Below the pieces are notes generated by a model, which saw only the letters and a program-made list of their open reading frames with translations, did no database searches and had not been told where the DNA came from. DNA of 64,000 nucleotides from positions 3,599,051 to 3,663,050 of the forward strand of contig NZ_CP124862.1 in assembly GCF_030013905.1 (NCBI RefSeq). The letters run 5' to 3'. Shown one piece after another: positions 1 to 9,090 of the stretch. The position numbers were made by a program, and so were the translations under genes. Source of the stretch: Petroclostridium sp. X23 (GTDB lineage Bacteria; Bacillota; Clostridia; SK-Y3). How positions within the stretch are numbered: the first letter of the stretch is position 1; every line of letters begins with the position of its first letter.

Positions 1-1
1 A

Positions 2-1456
2 AGACGTCATGCCAGGATATGCGCTTTAATGGGAATAAAACATTTTGTTCTTGCGGTGAACAAGATGGATTTAATTGATTATGATAAACATAGATTTGAT
101 GAGATCAAACAAGATTTTTTAAGTCTTACAGCCAACTTCAATCTGGAAACAATACAAGTTATACCTGTTTCAGCAACAGAAGGAGATAATATTACAAAAC
201 CGTCGTTACATACGCCTTGGTATAATGATTTGCCGTTACTTGCTTATCTCGAGCAAAGAGATGTGAGTAGTAATACTGATAATAGCGGATTTATAATGCC
301 TGTTCAGAGAGTATGCAGGCCGAATCATACCTTTAGAGGATTCCAAGGGCAAATTGAGTCCGGCAGTATTTGTGTTGGAGAAGAGATCATCACATTACCA
401 AGTAATGAGAAAGCGAAGATTAAAAGTATTTATGTTACAGATACTGAAAGAAATGAGGCGTTTGTGGGTCAGCCGGTTACTATCCAGCTTGACAGGGAAG
501 TGGATGTATCCAGGGGTTGTGTCTTAGTTAAAGATGAAACGCTGGAATTGGCGGATATGTTTACGGCAGCATTACTATGGATGGATGACACTGAACTTGT
601 TGCAGGCAGAAACTATCTCATTAAATGTGGTACTAAAATACTCCCCGCGATGGTAATGTCAATCAAGCATAAAATAGACATTAATTCCGGAAAGCATATT
701 GCGGCCGAAAGACTATTTAAGAACGAAATGGCAGTCTGTGATATTGCGCTTTCAGAAAAAATGGTATTTGATAAGTTTGACAGGAATAAAGCCTTAGGTG
801 AATTGATCTTAATAGACCGGGTAACCAATATGACGTCTGCCTGCGGTGTTATCGAGCATTCCCTTCGCAGGTCAACCAATGTAGTATGGCAAGATACCGA
901 TATAACACGGGAAATACGTTCAAGGCAAAAAGGACAGAAACCGTTGACGCTTTGGTTTACAGGGCTTTCGGGATCAGGAAAATCAACCCTTGCCAATGAA
1001 GTAGAGAAGCGGCTGGTTGCGATGGGCAAGCATACCATGCTGTTGGATGGTGACAATATCCGGCATGGGCTTAATAAAAATTTAGGGTTCAAAGAAGTGG
1101 ATAGAGTTGAAAACATCCGAAGGATAGCAGAAGTATCTAAACTCATGAATGATGCGGGGATTATAGCAATTACTTCGTTTATTTCTCCTTATAAGAATGA
1201 TAGAGAAAATGCAAAAGAAATTATTGGGGATGAGTTCATTGAAGTTTTTGTGAGTACACCTTTGGAAGAATGTGAAAGAAGAGATATAAAAGGGTTATAT
1301 AAGAAAGCTAGAGCCGGGGAGATCCCTGAATTTACCGGTATATCGAGCCCGTATGAAAAACCGGATAATCCGGCTATTGAGATAGATACGAGCAAGCATT
1401 CGATCGAGGAAGCGACAGATATCCTTGTGAAGCAAATACTGAAATATATGGATTAA
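2..1456 (+). CDS. cysNC: Bifunctional sulfate adenylyltransferase large subunit / APS kinase, 5' end outside window
   Basis: The reading frame is open from the window edge, so the amino-terminal part of the GTPase domain, including its P-loop, is missing. The first visible part carries the G4 motif NKMD and the beta-barrel domains of a CysN/EF-Tu-like GTPase, which drives ATP sulfurylase. From about residue 305 of the fragment a second domain begins with the APS kinase P-loop GLSGSGKST near residue 320, followed by LLDGDNIRHGLN and the FISPY segment, typical of CysC. The fusion therefore activates sulfate to APS and phosphorylates it to PAPS. It lies just upstream of a sulfate uptake operon. 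A 15-bp stem hairpin follows the stop codon. The assignment is secure; only the amino-terminal length is unknown. Confidence 0.95.
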   Translation, partial: RRHARICALMGIKHFVLAVNKMDLIDYDKHRFDEIKQDFLSLTANFNLETIQVIPVSATEGDNITKPSLHTPWYNDLPLLAYLEQRDVSSNTDNSGFIMPVQRVCRPNHTFRGFQGQIESGSICVGEEIITLPSNEKAKIKSIYVTDTERNEAFVGQPVTIQLDREVDVSRGCVLVKDETLELADMFTAALLWMDDTELVAGRNYLIKCGTKILPAMVMSIKHKIDINSGKHIAAERLFKNEMAVCDIALSEKMVFDKFDRNKALGELILIDRVTNMTSACGVIEHSLRRSTNVVWQDTDITREIRSRQKGQKPLTLWFTGLSGSGKSTLANEVEKRLVAMGKHTMLLDGDNIRHGLNKNLGFKEVDRVENIRRIAEVSKLMNDAGIIAITSFISPYKNDRENAKEIIGDEFIEVFVSTPLEECERRDIKGLYKKARAGEIPEFTGISSPYEKPDNPAIEIDTSKHSIEEATDILVKQILKYMD

Positions 1457-1475
1457 CAATTTTATAGTAACAAGG

Positions 1476-1518
1476 TCTAAAGCTGCTAAACTCTTAATGA
1501 TAATTTAGCAGCTTTAGA
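1476..1518 (+). terminator. Hairpin after cysNC, probable terminator
   Basis: A perfect 15-bp inverted repeat (left arm starts TCTAAAGCTGCTAAA, loop 13 nt) begins 20 bases after the cysNC stop. The downstream U-run is weak, so termination is inferred from stem strength and position. Confidence 0.6.
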
Positions 1519-1681
1519 CAGTATAATATTTTTGAATTTACTATAAACCCCCAAAGGATACTTTTAGCAATGATCATTATATGATATTAGTATTGGGATC
1601 CCGGTGTTGTATTCATGATAAATAAATGATACAATAACGAATAAATATAGTTATCAGTTATGAACCCAATGAGGTGTAGTA

Positions 1682-2083
1682 ATGAAATTGTCTAGAAAAA
1701 GTGAATATGCTTGTTTAGCTCTAATAGATTTAGCTCAAAGATATAATGAAGGACCGGTAAAGATTATAGACATATGTATTCGTAAGAATATTCCTAAAAA
1801 ATATCTGGAACAGATATTGATACTGCTCAAAGGCAGCGGATATGTAAAAAGTGTCAGAGGCGCGGCGGGAGGATATAAGCTGGCAAAACCGGCTGATCAA
1901 ATCAATGTGGCAGAGATTATACGGCTTATAGATGGACCGCTTGCACCTGTGGAATCCGTTAGCAAATACTTTTTTGAGCATACGCCTATCGAGCAAAGTG
2001 AGAAGTTAATAGGATGCTTTAGAGAGATCAGAGATTATATATCTGAGAAATTAGAAAATACTACATTTGATAAATTACTATAG
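1682..2083 (+). CDS. Rrf2-family transcriptional regulator (CymR-like)
   Basis: This 133-residue protein has the Rrf2 winged-helix fold: the start MKLSRKSEYACLALIDLA, the recognition region KKYLEQILILLKGSGYVKS, and the wing VRGAAGGYKLAKP. The Fe-S cysteine triplet of IscR and NsrR is absent; there is a single cysteine near residue 111 in addition to two amino-terminal ones. That fits CymR-type regulators of sulfur and cysteine metabolism better than IscR. It sits between cysNC and the sulfate uptake genes. The start follows GAGGTG with suitable spacing. Identical 18-bp palindromic boxes upstream of the permease and of sbp are plausible operators, but that link is inferred. Confidence 0.85.
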   Translation: MKLSRKSEYACLALIDLAQRYNEGPVKIIDICIRKNIPKKYLEQILILLKGSGYVKSVRGAAGGYKLAKPADQINVAEIIRLIDGPLAPVESVSKYFFEHTPIEQSEKLIGCFREIRDYISEKLENTTFDKLL

Positions 2084-2102
2084 ATTCCATAAAATTACCA
2101 AA

Positions 2103-2120
2103 ATGTATACTAAGTATATA
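2103..2120. promoter_or_regulatory. Palindromic box A, candidate Rrf2/CymR operator
   Basis: The 18-mer ATGTATACTAAGTATATA contains the odd palindrome TATACTAAGTATA. An identical 18-mer occurs at 3641-3658. Both lie 100-120 bases ahead of sulfate uptake genes, which suggests a shared operator. The regulator is inferred from the neighbouring rrf2 gene. Confidence 0.6.
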
Positions 2121-2223
2121 GACAATATATTTATAATAGTATATAATAACTATAGAAGTAAATATTAAAGTTTTAAGTAAAGCTGGCGGTTTTATTCTAA
2201 TAATTTGAGTGAGGAAAAACGAT

Positions 2224-3240
2224 ATGATACATATTATTTTAATTCCATTAGTTGCAGCTGTTTTTTTAGCAGTGAATATGGGTGGAAGTGGTATAGCTGC
2301 TGCGTTTTCATCTTCTTATGGGGCCAATTTAATACGTAAGGATTTAATACCCGGCCTATTCGGAGCTTTTGTCTTATTAGGTGCTGTATTTTCCGGGATG
2401 GAAGTAACGCTTACCATTGGAAATGATATTATTAACGAAACGTATCTTAATATTCAAGTCACCACAATATTACTTTTATCTATTGGCTTATCTATGCTGC
2501 TTGCGAATATCTTAAAGGTTCCTCAGTCTACCAGCCAATCAACTGTTTTTGCTATATTGGGAATAGGCGCCTACTTGAATGATATTAATACAAAAAAACT
2601 CTTTCTAGAAATTATTCCGACGTGGTTCTACTTACCGGTGTTTTCCTTTCTTATTACATTTATAGTTGGAAAATTCATATATAAACCTATCCGTGACCAG
2701 GGATTCATTGACTTTGGTACCATTAAGGACCACCCGGTGATTAAATATGCGGTAATACTCGGTTCTTGCTATGTGGCCTATGCAATAGGAGCTAATAATG
2801 TGGCAAATGCAAGTGGGCCGATTTTATCTTTATTTGCAAACATAATGAATATAGACAATGATGGGAATTCAATTCTTTTAATCGTGATGGCTACATTGCT
2901 GATTGCACCTTGGTTCGGAATAGGCGGTTCTATTTTTAGCAGCCGTGTGTTGGAATCAACAGGAAAAGAAATTATTAGTTTTGGCCCTTTAGGTGCTTTG
3001 GTCATATCGGTCATTACAGGGAGTTTATTAATTTATGCTTCAGTTAACGGAGGCATACCGGCGGCCTTGGCGCAGCTGAATATTGGTTCGATCATTGGTC
3101 TTGGCGTATATAAAGTCGGATTTAAAAATATGTTTACCAAGAAAACAGTAAAAAGAATATTTGTAGTGTGGATTATTGCGCCGATTATCGCATTTATCAT
3201 AGCTTATTTGTTAATGTATGTTAATGAGTTTTTATTTTAA
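2224..3240 (+). CDS. PiT-family inorganic anion permease, probably sulfate (CysP-like)
   Basis: This 338-residue membrane protein has two inverted halves. The second half has the PiT signature GANNVANASG near residue 190 and the first half a degenerate match (MGGSGIAAAFSSS). Many hydrophobic segments span its length. PiT proteins import phosphate, but the family also contains the sulfate permease CysP of Bacillus subtilis, and the position between a sulfur regulator and a sulfate ABC transporter supports sulfate. An in-frame GTG lies 15 bases upstream, but the ATG is preferred because GAGG lies nine bases before it. Box A upstream suggests sulfur-responsive control. Phosphate as substrate is not excluded by sequence. 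Confidence 0.8.
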   Translation: MIHIILIPLVAAVFLAVNMGGSGIAAAFSSSYGANLIRKDLIPGLFGAFVLLGAVFSGMEVTLTIGNDIINETYLNIQVTTILLLSIGLSMLLANILKVPQSTSQSTVFAILGIGAYLNDINTKKLFLEIIPTWFYLPVFSFLITFIVGKFIYKPIRDQGFIDFGTIKDHPVIKYAVILGSCYVAYAIGANNVANASGPILSLFANIMNIDNDGNSILLIVMATLLIAPWFGIGGSIFSSRVLESTGKEIISFGPLGALVISVITGSLLIYASVNGGIPAALAQLNIGSIIGLGVYKVGFKNMFTKKTVKRIFVVWIIAPIIAFIIAYLLMYVNEFLF

Positions 3241-3300
3241 GAACATGTAGCGGGTATTTAAAACTGCTTGCTTATTTAAGAATGAAAGGATGGGGGAAGA

Positions 3301-3612
3301 ATGGTTTTATCCGGTTTTATAGGTAAGAAAAATCAAGATGAAGCAATACTGCCTTTGGAGAATACTCAGGAATGGACCAATCGATTTAAAGAAAAGTACA
3401 CCCAATTAAGAAATGATTGCCTGCATTCTAATTTCGGTGAAAATATAGCACTGTATTATTTTTTGTATTCCAGCCTCAAATATCGTTTTGATGATCCGGA
3501 AGTGGAGCAAAAAGTTCAAAAAATAAAGAAATATACAAAAAGTAGTGTTTTTGAAAAGCAAGATATAAAAAGAATACTTGCAGATATTGATGAGGTTATC
3601 GGGGAGCTTTAG
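3301..3612 (+). CDS. Unknown 103-residue protein in sulfate locus
   Basis: I do not recognise this protein. It is small, soluble-looking, charged and mostly helical by eye, with no signal peptide, no membrane segment and one cysteine. It is preceded by a strong GGGGGAAG-type ribosome site and lies 60 bases after the permease and about 150 before sbp, on the same strand. A role with the permease or in sulfate metabolism can only be guessed from position. Confidence 0.7.
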   Translation: MVLSGFIGKKNQDEAILPLENTQEWTNRFKEKYTQLRNDCLHSNFGENIALYYFLYSSLKYRFDDPEVEQKVQKIKKYTKSSVFEKQDIKRILADIDEVIGEL

Positions 3613-3640
3613 CAATGAAGAAATATAAAAAATTCCCATA

Positions 3641-3658
3641 ATGTATACTAAGTATATA
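3641..3658. promoter_or_regulatory. Palindromic box B, candidate Rrf2/CymR operator
   Basis: This is an exact copy of box A, 102 bases upstream of the sbp start. Similarity extends on both sides (AAAATT.CCA before; A/T-rich tract with AATATA after), so a promoter-operator unit appears to be duplicated. Confidence 0.6.
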
Positions 3659-3759
3659 TAGAATATAATGAATATAGTGTTTTGGAAATTAGGATTCTTA
3701 AGGGGATCAACGTTGAGTTGACATATAACTCATTATCTTATTCAAAAAGGAGAGATCTT

Positions 3760-4866
3760 ATGTTTAAAAAAGCAAAAATGAGGTTACAGGGAAGTAGTTT
3801 AAAGAACCGTATACTTGTTATAAGTTTATTCATCACGTTAGCCGCCTTAGTCGGTTGCGGTGCCGATACTTCTGAAAAGCAGAATGCTTCAGACGGGCAA
3901 CAAGATATTTTAAATCAGAATGCAGCCGCCCAATCCATTACACTTCTGAATGTTTCATATGACCCTACCCGTGAGTTGTATCAGGAATTTAATCAGGCTT
4001 TTGCTAAGTACTGGAAGGAAAAAGAGGGGCAGGATGTGGTGATAAAGCAGTCGCATGGTGGTTCGGGAAAGCAGGCCAGAGCAGTAGTAGATGGTTTGGA
4101 AGCGGATATGGTGACTTTGGCATTAGCCTATGATATTGATTCAATCAATAGTATAAAAGAGCTGATCCGAAAAGATTGGCAGAACCGGTTGCCGCACAAT
4201 TCAACACCATACACTTCTACCATCGTATTTCTTGTGCGTGAGGGTAACCCGAAAAACGTAAAAGACTGGGATGATTTGGCGAAGTCCGGCATATCTGTGA
4301 TCACTCCTAATCCTAAAACTTCAGGAGGGGCGCGCTGGAACTATCTTGCAGCATGGGGATATGCATTGAAGAAGAATAATCAAAATCAAGATGCAGCGGA
4401 GGATTTTGTAAAGGCGATTTACAACAATGTCCCGGTTCTGGATTCGGGAGCCCGGGGAGCTACTACCACTTTTGTTGAACGTGGTATCGGAGATGTTTTG
4501 ATTACATGGGAAAATGAAGCGTTTTTAGCGAAGAGAGAATTTGGTGAAGGAAAGTTTGAAATCGTGGTTCCCTCAATCAGCATTCTTGCTGAACCGCCGG
4601 TAGCGGTTGTAGATTCTGTAGTGGATAAAAAGGGAACGCGTAAGATTGCGGAAGCTTACCTTGAGTATCTTTATTCGGATCAGGGACAGGAAATTGCAGC
4701 CAAAAATTATTACCGTCCCAGAAATGAAGAGGTTGCAGAAAAATATGCAAATCAATTCCCTAAGATGGAGTTATTTACGATTGATGAAGTGTTTGGTGGA
4801 TGGTCAAAAGCCCAGAAAGAGCATTTCGACGATGGCGGTATTTTTGATCGGATATATACTAAATAA
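3760..4866 (+). CDS. sbp: Sulfate-binding lipoprotein of ABC importer
   Basis: This 368-residue extracytoplasmic solute-binding protein captures sulfate for the CysTWA importer. It has a lipoprotein signal: a basic start, a hydrophobic run and the lipobox LAALVGC near residue 33, followed by a polar linker. The mature part has Sbp/CysP hallmarks: [60 protein letters not shown] and YRPRN. The ATG is chosen because AAGGAGAGA lies seven bases ahead; a longer in-frame extension would disrupt the signal peptide. It is the first gene of a four-gene importer block. Confidence 0.96.
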   Translation: MFKKAKMRLQGSSLKNRILVISLFITLAALVGCGADTSEKQNASDGQQDILNQNAAAQSITLLNVSYDPTRELYQEFNQAFAKYWKEKEGQDVVIKQSHGGSGKQARAVVDGLEADMVTLALAYDIDSINSIKELIRKDWQNRLPHNSTPYTSTIVFLVREGNPKNVKDWDDLAKSGISVITPNPKTSGGARWNYLAAWGYALKKNNQNQDAAEDFVKAIYNNVPVLDSGARGATTTFVERGIGDVLITWENEAFLAKREFGEGKFEIVVPSISILAEPPVAVVDSVVDKKGTRKIAEAYLEYLYSDQGQEIAAKNYYRPRNEEVAEKYANQFPKMELFTIDEVFGGWSKAQKEHFDDGGIFDRIYTK

Positions 4867-4933
4867 TTTCTTGAGTTGAAAAAGGATTTTTTACATTTTA
4901 TATGCAATGTCAAGCATAAAAAAGAGGTGTTGT

Positions 4934-5782
4934 ATGTACCTATCTTTAAAACCTTTTATGATAAAACAAAAGAGTATCATTCCGGGATTTGGGTTAACCA
5001 TGGGATTTACAATATTTTATCTGAGTTTTTTGACAGTAATACCGGTGTCAATGGTTTTTATCAATTCTTCTACAATGGGATGGAGCCGCTTCTGGAGTAT
5101 TGTCACAGCAGAGCGGGTTTTAGCTTCTTATCGCGTCACGTTTAGTGCTGCTTTTATGGCAGCTGCCGTGAATGCGGTTTTTGGATTGTTGGTTGCGTGG
5201 GTTTTGGTACGGTATCCTTTCAAAGGGCATAAGATCATAGATGGGTTAGTTGATCTTCCCTTTGCATTGCCGACCGCGGTGGCGGGTATTTCACTCACTA
5301 CATTGTATGCCCAAAATGGGTGGATGGGCAGATATTTGGCTTTATTCGGGATCAAGGCTGCCTATACTTCACTAGGCATCATTATTGCTCTTGTGTTTGT
5401 AGGACTGCCTTTTGTGGTTAGAACTGTCCAGCCTGTACTGATAGGACTTGAGCAAGAAGTAGAGGAGGCTGCAGCAAGCCTTGGTGCGACAAGGTTAACA
5501 ATATTTTTCAAAATCATCCTGCCTGAAATTTTACCGGCATTGCTAACGGGATTTGCACTAGCCTTTGCAAGGTCTTTAGGAGAATACGGGTCGGTTGTTT
5601 TTATTTCGGGTAATATGCCTATGAAGACGGAAATAACTCCGCTGCTTATACTAACAAAGCTTGAGCAGTACGATTATTCGGGAGCAACGGCGATTGCCGC
5701 GGTAATGCTGATGATTTCTTTTTTTATGTTGCTAACGATTAATATATTGCAGTGGTGGAGTTTCGATAGAAATAGAGGCTGA
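4934..5782 (+). CDS. cysT: Sulfate ABC transporter permease CysT
   Basis: This 282-residue inner-membrane permease has about six hydrophobic segments and the cytoplasmic EAA loop (EEAAASLGATRLTIFFKIILP near residues 175-195) that docks on the CysA ATPase. DLPFALPTAVAGISL and GEYGSVVFISGN are typical of CysT. The start is placed at the ATG after AGAGGTG. An earlier in-frame ATG 27 bases upstream lacks a ribosome site. It follows sbp by about 70 bases and precedes cysW by 13. Confidence 0.93.
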   Translation: MYLSLKPFMIKQKSIIPGFGLTMGFTIFYLSFLTVIPVSMVFINSSTMGWSRFWSIVTAERVLASYRVTFSAAFMAAAVNAVFGLLVAWVLVRYPFKGHKIIDGLVDLPFALPTAVAGISLTTLYAQNGWMGRYLALFGIKAAYTSLGIIIALVFVGLPFVVRTVQPVLIGLEQEVEEAAASLGATRLTIFFKIILPEILPALLTGFALAFARSLGEYGSVVFISGNMPMKTEITPLLILTKLEQYDYSGATAIAAVMLMISFFMLLTINILQWWSFDRNRG

Positions 5783-5795
5783 TAGGAGGGGGAAA

Positions 5796-6692
5796 ATGGC
5801 TGGAACTGCATCGATGAATTGTCAAAAAAATCATTCCTTACGTAAGAATGTGAAAGGAGAATTGCCGATAGCGCAATGGGCGCTCACAATGATCGCATTG
5901 TTTTTTTTAGCAATAATACTGCTGATACCTCTTGTTGCAGTTTTTGCTAAAGCATTTGAACAAGGAATTTCGGTATACATCGCATCTATTAGTGAGCCTG
6001 ACGCAATAGCGGCATTAAGGCTAACATTGCTCACCATATTGATTGTCGTACCTGTCAATACTTTGTTCGGTGTTGCTGCAGCATGGGCGATTGCGAAATA
6101 CGACTTTAAAGGAAAGAATATTTTAATCACGGTGATAGATTTACCTTTTGCGATATCACCGGTTGTGGCAGGGTTGATTTTTGTGCTGCTATTCAGTACG
6201 ACCCATGGTGTGCTTGGCCAATGGCTATCCGATTATGGGTTTAAAATTATTTTTGCTCCGCCGGGGATTATTATCGCCACTGCTTTTGTTACACTCCCTT
6301 TTGTTGCACGTGAAATTATCCCATTGATGCAATCACAAGGGTCATCGGAGGAAGAGGCAGCTTTAACTCTTGGAGCAAGCGGTTGGAAAACTTTTTTGTT
6401 TGTTACTTTGCCTAATATAAAATGGGCTCTTTTATATGGGATGATCTTAACCGCAGCCAGAGCGGCAGGAGAGTTCGGTGCCGTATCAGTGGTGTCGGGG
6501 CATATACGAGGTTTGACCAACACACTGCCGCTTCATGTAGAGATCCTATATAATGAATATCAATTTGTAAGTGCTTTTGGGGTAGCTTCTATTTTAACAT
6601 TTTTAGCCGTAATCAACTTAATTATTAAGAATATGGTGGAGTGGAAAATTAATCAGCAAATTAGTAGAAAGTATAAGCGTATAGGAGGGTAA
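5796..6692 (+). CDS. cysW: Sulfate ABC transporter permease CysW
   Basis: This 298-residue permease pairs with CysT in the sulfate importer. It has the conserved segments [38 protein letters not shown] (EAA loop) and [26 protein letters not shown] just before the ATG fixes the start. The stop codon lies one base before the cysA start, implying translational coupling. An amino-terminal polar extension of about 30 residues precedes the first membrane segment. Confidence 0.93.
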   Translation: MAGTASMNCQKNHSLRKNVKGELPIAQWALTMIALFFLAIILLIPLVAVFAKAFEQGISVYIASISEPDAIAALRLTLLTILIVVPVNTLFGVAAAWAIAKYDFKGKNILITVIDLPFAISPVVAGLIFVLLFSTTHGVLGQWLSDYGFKIIFAPPGIIIATAFVTLPFVAREIIPLMQSQGSSEEEAALTLGASGWKTFLFVTLPNIKWALLYGMILTAARAAGEFGAVSVVSGHIRGLTNTLPLHVEILYNEYQFVSAFGVASILTFLAVINLIIKNMVEWKINQQISRKYKRIGG

Positions 6693-6693
6693 C

Positions 6694-7749
6694 ATGAGTA
6701 TTGAAGTGATAAATGTTTCTAAAAAATTTGATATGTTCACTGTATTAGATAATATTCAATTAAAGATTGAAACCGGAGAATTAGTTGCTCTATTAGGTCC
6801 TTCCGGGTCTGGAAAGACAACGCTTTTGAGGATCATCGCAGGGCTTGAGACAGCTGATTCAGGCAGTATTTTTTTTGATGGACAGGACAATACGGAAAAA
6901 CATGTTAGAGATAGAAAAGTCGGATTTGTTTTTCAACATTATGCTTTATTCAAACATATGACTGTTTTTGAGAATATTGCTTTTGGATTAAGGGTACGCC
7001 CACGTAAATACCGCCCCGGTAAGGAGCAAATTCATAAAAAGGTTATGGAACTGCTTGAACTGATCAAGCTGCAAGAATTGGCAAATCGTTTCCCGGCGCA
7101 GCTATCCGGGGGACAAAGGCAAAGAGTTGCACTTGCCAGAGCGCTTGCCGTAGAGCCGAGAGTTCTGCTGTTGGATGAGCCGTTTGGAGCGTTGGACGCC
7201 AAAGTCCGGAAAGAGCTTCGTCGATGGATTAGAAGGCTTCATGATGAATATCCCGTTACAAGCGTTTTTGTTACCCACGATCAGGAAGAAGCCTTAGATG
7301 TAGCCGACCGGATCGTTATATTGAATGATGGAAGAATCGAACAAGTAGGCACTTCGGAAGAGGTATATGATAATCCTGTAAATCCTTTTGTATATAACTT
7401 TTTAGGAAATGTAAATCTGTTCCATGGAAGGATTCAAAGTGGAAAAATACACATAGGGTCTATTCAGATGGATGTGCCGGAGCATCGCAATATTATGGAC
7501 AAAAAAGCGACAAGTTATGCCCGTCCGCATGATATAGAGGTAAGACGGGACCCCGGCGATGAGAATTTTATTCAATCAAAGATTAGCTTTATTAGATCCG
7601 TTGGACCGATTGTACATATGGAACTGCAGAGATTGGACACGCAAGAATATATAGAAGTAGAATTAAATAAGGAAATCTACCGGGAATTGAAGGTAGCAGA
7701 AGGCGATCACGTTTTTGTACGACCTAAGGGGTTTAAGGTGTTTGTATAG
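6694..7749 (+). CDS. cysA: Sulfate ABC transporter ATPase CysA
   Basis: This 351-residue ATPase powers sulfate import. Walker A is GPSGSGKTT near residue 35, the Q-loop lies in [11 protein letters not shown], the signature is [16 protein letters not shown], Walker B is [13 protein letters not shown], and the H-loop is [11 protein letters not shown]. The last 110 residues form a TOBE-like regulatory domain ([13 protein letters not shown]). It closes the operon. No clear terminator follows; the next genes face it on the opposite strand. Confidence 0.96.
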   Translation: MSIEVINVSKKFDMFTVLDNIQLKIETGELVALLGPSGSGKTTLLRIIAGLETADSGSIFFDGQDNTEKHVRDRKVGFVFQHYALFKHMTVFENIAFGLRVRPRKYRPGKEQIHKKVMELLELIKLQELANRFPAQLSGGQRQRVALARALAVEPRVLLLDEPFGALDAKVRKELRRWIRRLHDEYPVTSVFVTHDQEEALDVADRIVILNDGRIEQVGTSEEVYDNPVNPFVYNFLGNVNLFHGRIQSGKIHIGSIQMDVPEHRNIMDKKATSYARPHDIEVRRDPGDENFIQSKISFIRSVGPIVHMELQRLDTQEYIEVELNKEIYRELKVAEGDHVFVRPKGFKVFV

Positions 7750-7758
7750 TGTCAGTTT

Positions 7759-7800
7759 TTCGGAGGTTTCCCAGCTACTTGAGTTATTGAGTTATTAGTG
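7759..7800. repeat. CTTGAGTTATT dispersed repeat, copy near cysA
   Basis: The stretch reads GAGGTTTCCCAGCTACTTGAG followed by TTATTGAGTTATTAG. Related copies occur near 11120, 11462, 14428, 16272, 17516 and 18101. The rest of the gap to 7939 is AT-rich with nothing recognisable. Confidence 0.55.
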
Positions 7801-7939
7801 CTAATAGAAAATACCATAAAAAGGTTATACCTTAGAATGTAAAATACTTAATGGGACTTATATAGTAATTTAATTTTAATATACTAATATTGATTTTACA
7901 AGTATTTTGTTTAGGAATAGATGCAAGTGATGTTTAATG

Positions 7940-9079
7940 TTATAAATCCTTTATTTTTTCCAAAATATCTGGATTATTCATTTCCCATGTTTCTTGCTCT
8001 TTTCTTATCTTTATTAAGTGTTCTTGCATATTGTCTTTTGTTAAAAATACGCCGAAATCGTCAGGAATGCTTTCTTCATTCACATGTAATATTCTATTAA
8101 ATACATAGTTACCTATTTTCTTCCGATAGTGAGACTGATCGGTGTAATTTATAAAATTATCAGGTGGGCTTGTCGTAATTGAATTGTATCCGGAAAAATC
8201 CCATACAGGATATATGTTCACAATTTCTTTTTTCCATTCTTCAAATTCACTCCAGAGACCCGCTTTTTTAATCCCTTCCCATTGTAAAGCATGAGCGGGA
8301 TGTATTAAAACTGTTAATTCTATACTATTTTCTTCACATATAGAAATAATCTTTTCGAAGTAGCTTATCTTCTGTTTAGAAAGTGCAAATTTCCCGTAAT
8401 TACCTTCTTCTTTAAGATAATCTTTCAAGTGCTCAAAAAAACGGTTCTTCCCTTGTTTCATCATCTTTTCACTTTGGAGAATGATTTCTTCTTCATTTGC
8501 ACTTCCATTCTGCAAATATTTATTTGCAGTATATTTATTTTCATTCATACTGTTGTCAAGTAATACATGTATGCTATCTTTAATAGATTGTTTTGTTAAC
8601 AAAATTCGTATCATATCATCCTTGGCAAAAAAACTGGAGTTTAATTGTTTCTCATCAAATTTCTTATTATCATTTTTTAGTTCATTAAATGCCGCAAAAT
8701 CAACACCAACTATTACTTTTTTCAAGGAGTTATTATTTAATAATGCATATTCTAAATACCGCATTTGTTCATAAATACCAGCACTGGAAAGGCCACAATT
8801 ATAAGCCCTTTCACCGGTACTTTCAAAGTAATAGCTTGGGTCAAGGCCATTTCGAGTCCTTGACGAACCTAAAAAAATTATGTCTGGTTTGTAAAGAACA
8901 ATTTCTCTAGCTTTCATTAAATACTCTTTAGTTTCTATTTTTTTAAGATTAAATCCATTAACAGTAGGTGTTTTAAAAACGTTATATGGATCAATTAGAT
9001 AATTAACTACAACTATTAGCGAAATAGATAAAGCAATCAACACTAGTACAGTAAAATACCATATTTTACAACTTTTCAT
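7940..9079 (-). CDS. DltD-like membrane-anchored SGNH-type protein, partner of MBOAT
   Basis: This 379-residue protein has one amino-terminal membrane anchor (residues 8-27) and a large extracytoplasmic domain. The segment IIFLGSSRTRNGLDP near residue 70 resembles the SGNH/GDSL block I found in DltD-like and AlgX-like partners of membrane-bound acyltransferases. DQSHYRKKIG near residue 315 probably supplies the histidine of the hydrolase site. It is 11 bases downstream of the MBOAT gene on the same strand, so the two probably transfer an acyl group to an envelope polysaccharide. The substrate is not evident from sequence. Confidence 0.75.
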   Translation of the reverse strand: MKSCKIWYFTVLVLIALSISLIVVVNYLIDPYNVFKTPTVNGFNLKKIETKEYLMKAREIVLYKPDIIFLGSSRTRNGLDPSYYFESTGERAYNCGLSSAGIYEQMRYLEYALLNNNSLKKVIVGVDFAAFNELKNDNKKFDEKQLNSSFFAKDDMIRILLTKQSIKDSIHVLLDNSMNENKYTANKYLQNGSANEEEIILQSEKMMKQGKNRFFEHLKDYLKEEGNYGKFALSKQKISYFEKIISICEENSIELTVLIHPAHALQWEGIKKAGLWSEFEEWKKEIVNIYPVWDFSGYNSITTSPPDNFINYTDQSHYRKKIGNYVFNRILHVNEESIPDDFGVFLTKDNMQEHLIKIRKEQETWEMNNPDILEKIKDL

Positions 9080-9090
9080 ATAAACACCCT

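Noticed and set aside
2224..3240. Phosphate transporter Pit
   Set aside because: The family allows it, but sulfur genes on both sides and the shared box favour sulfate; phosphate was not fully excluded.
8589..8604. TTTTGTTAACAAAATT as a Rex operator
   Set aside because: It lies inside the DltD-like coding region and lacks the four-base spacer between half sites.
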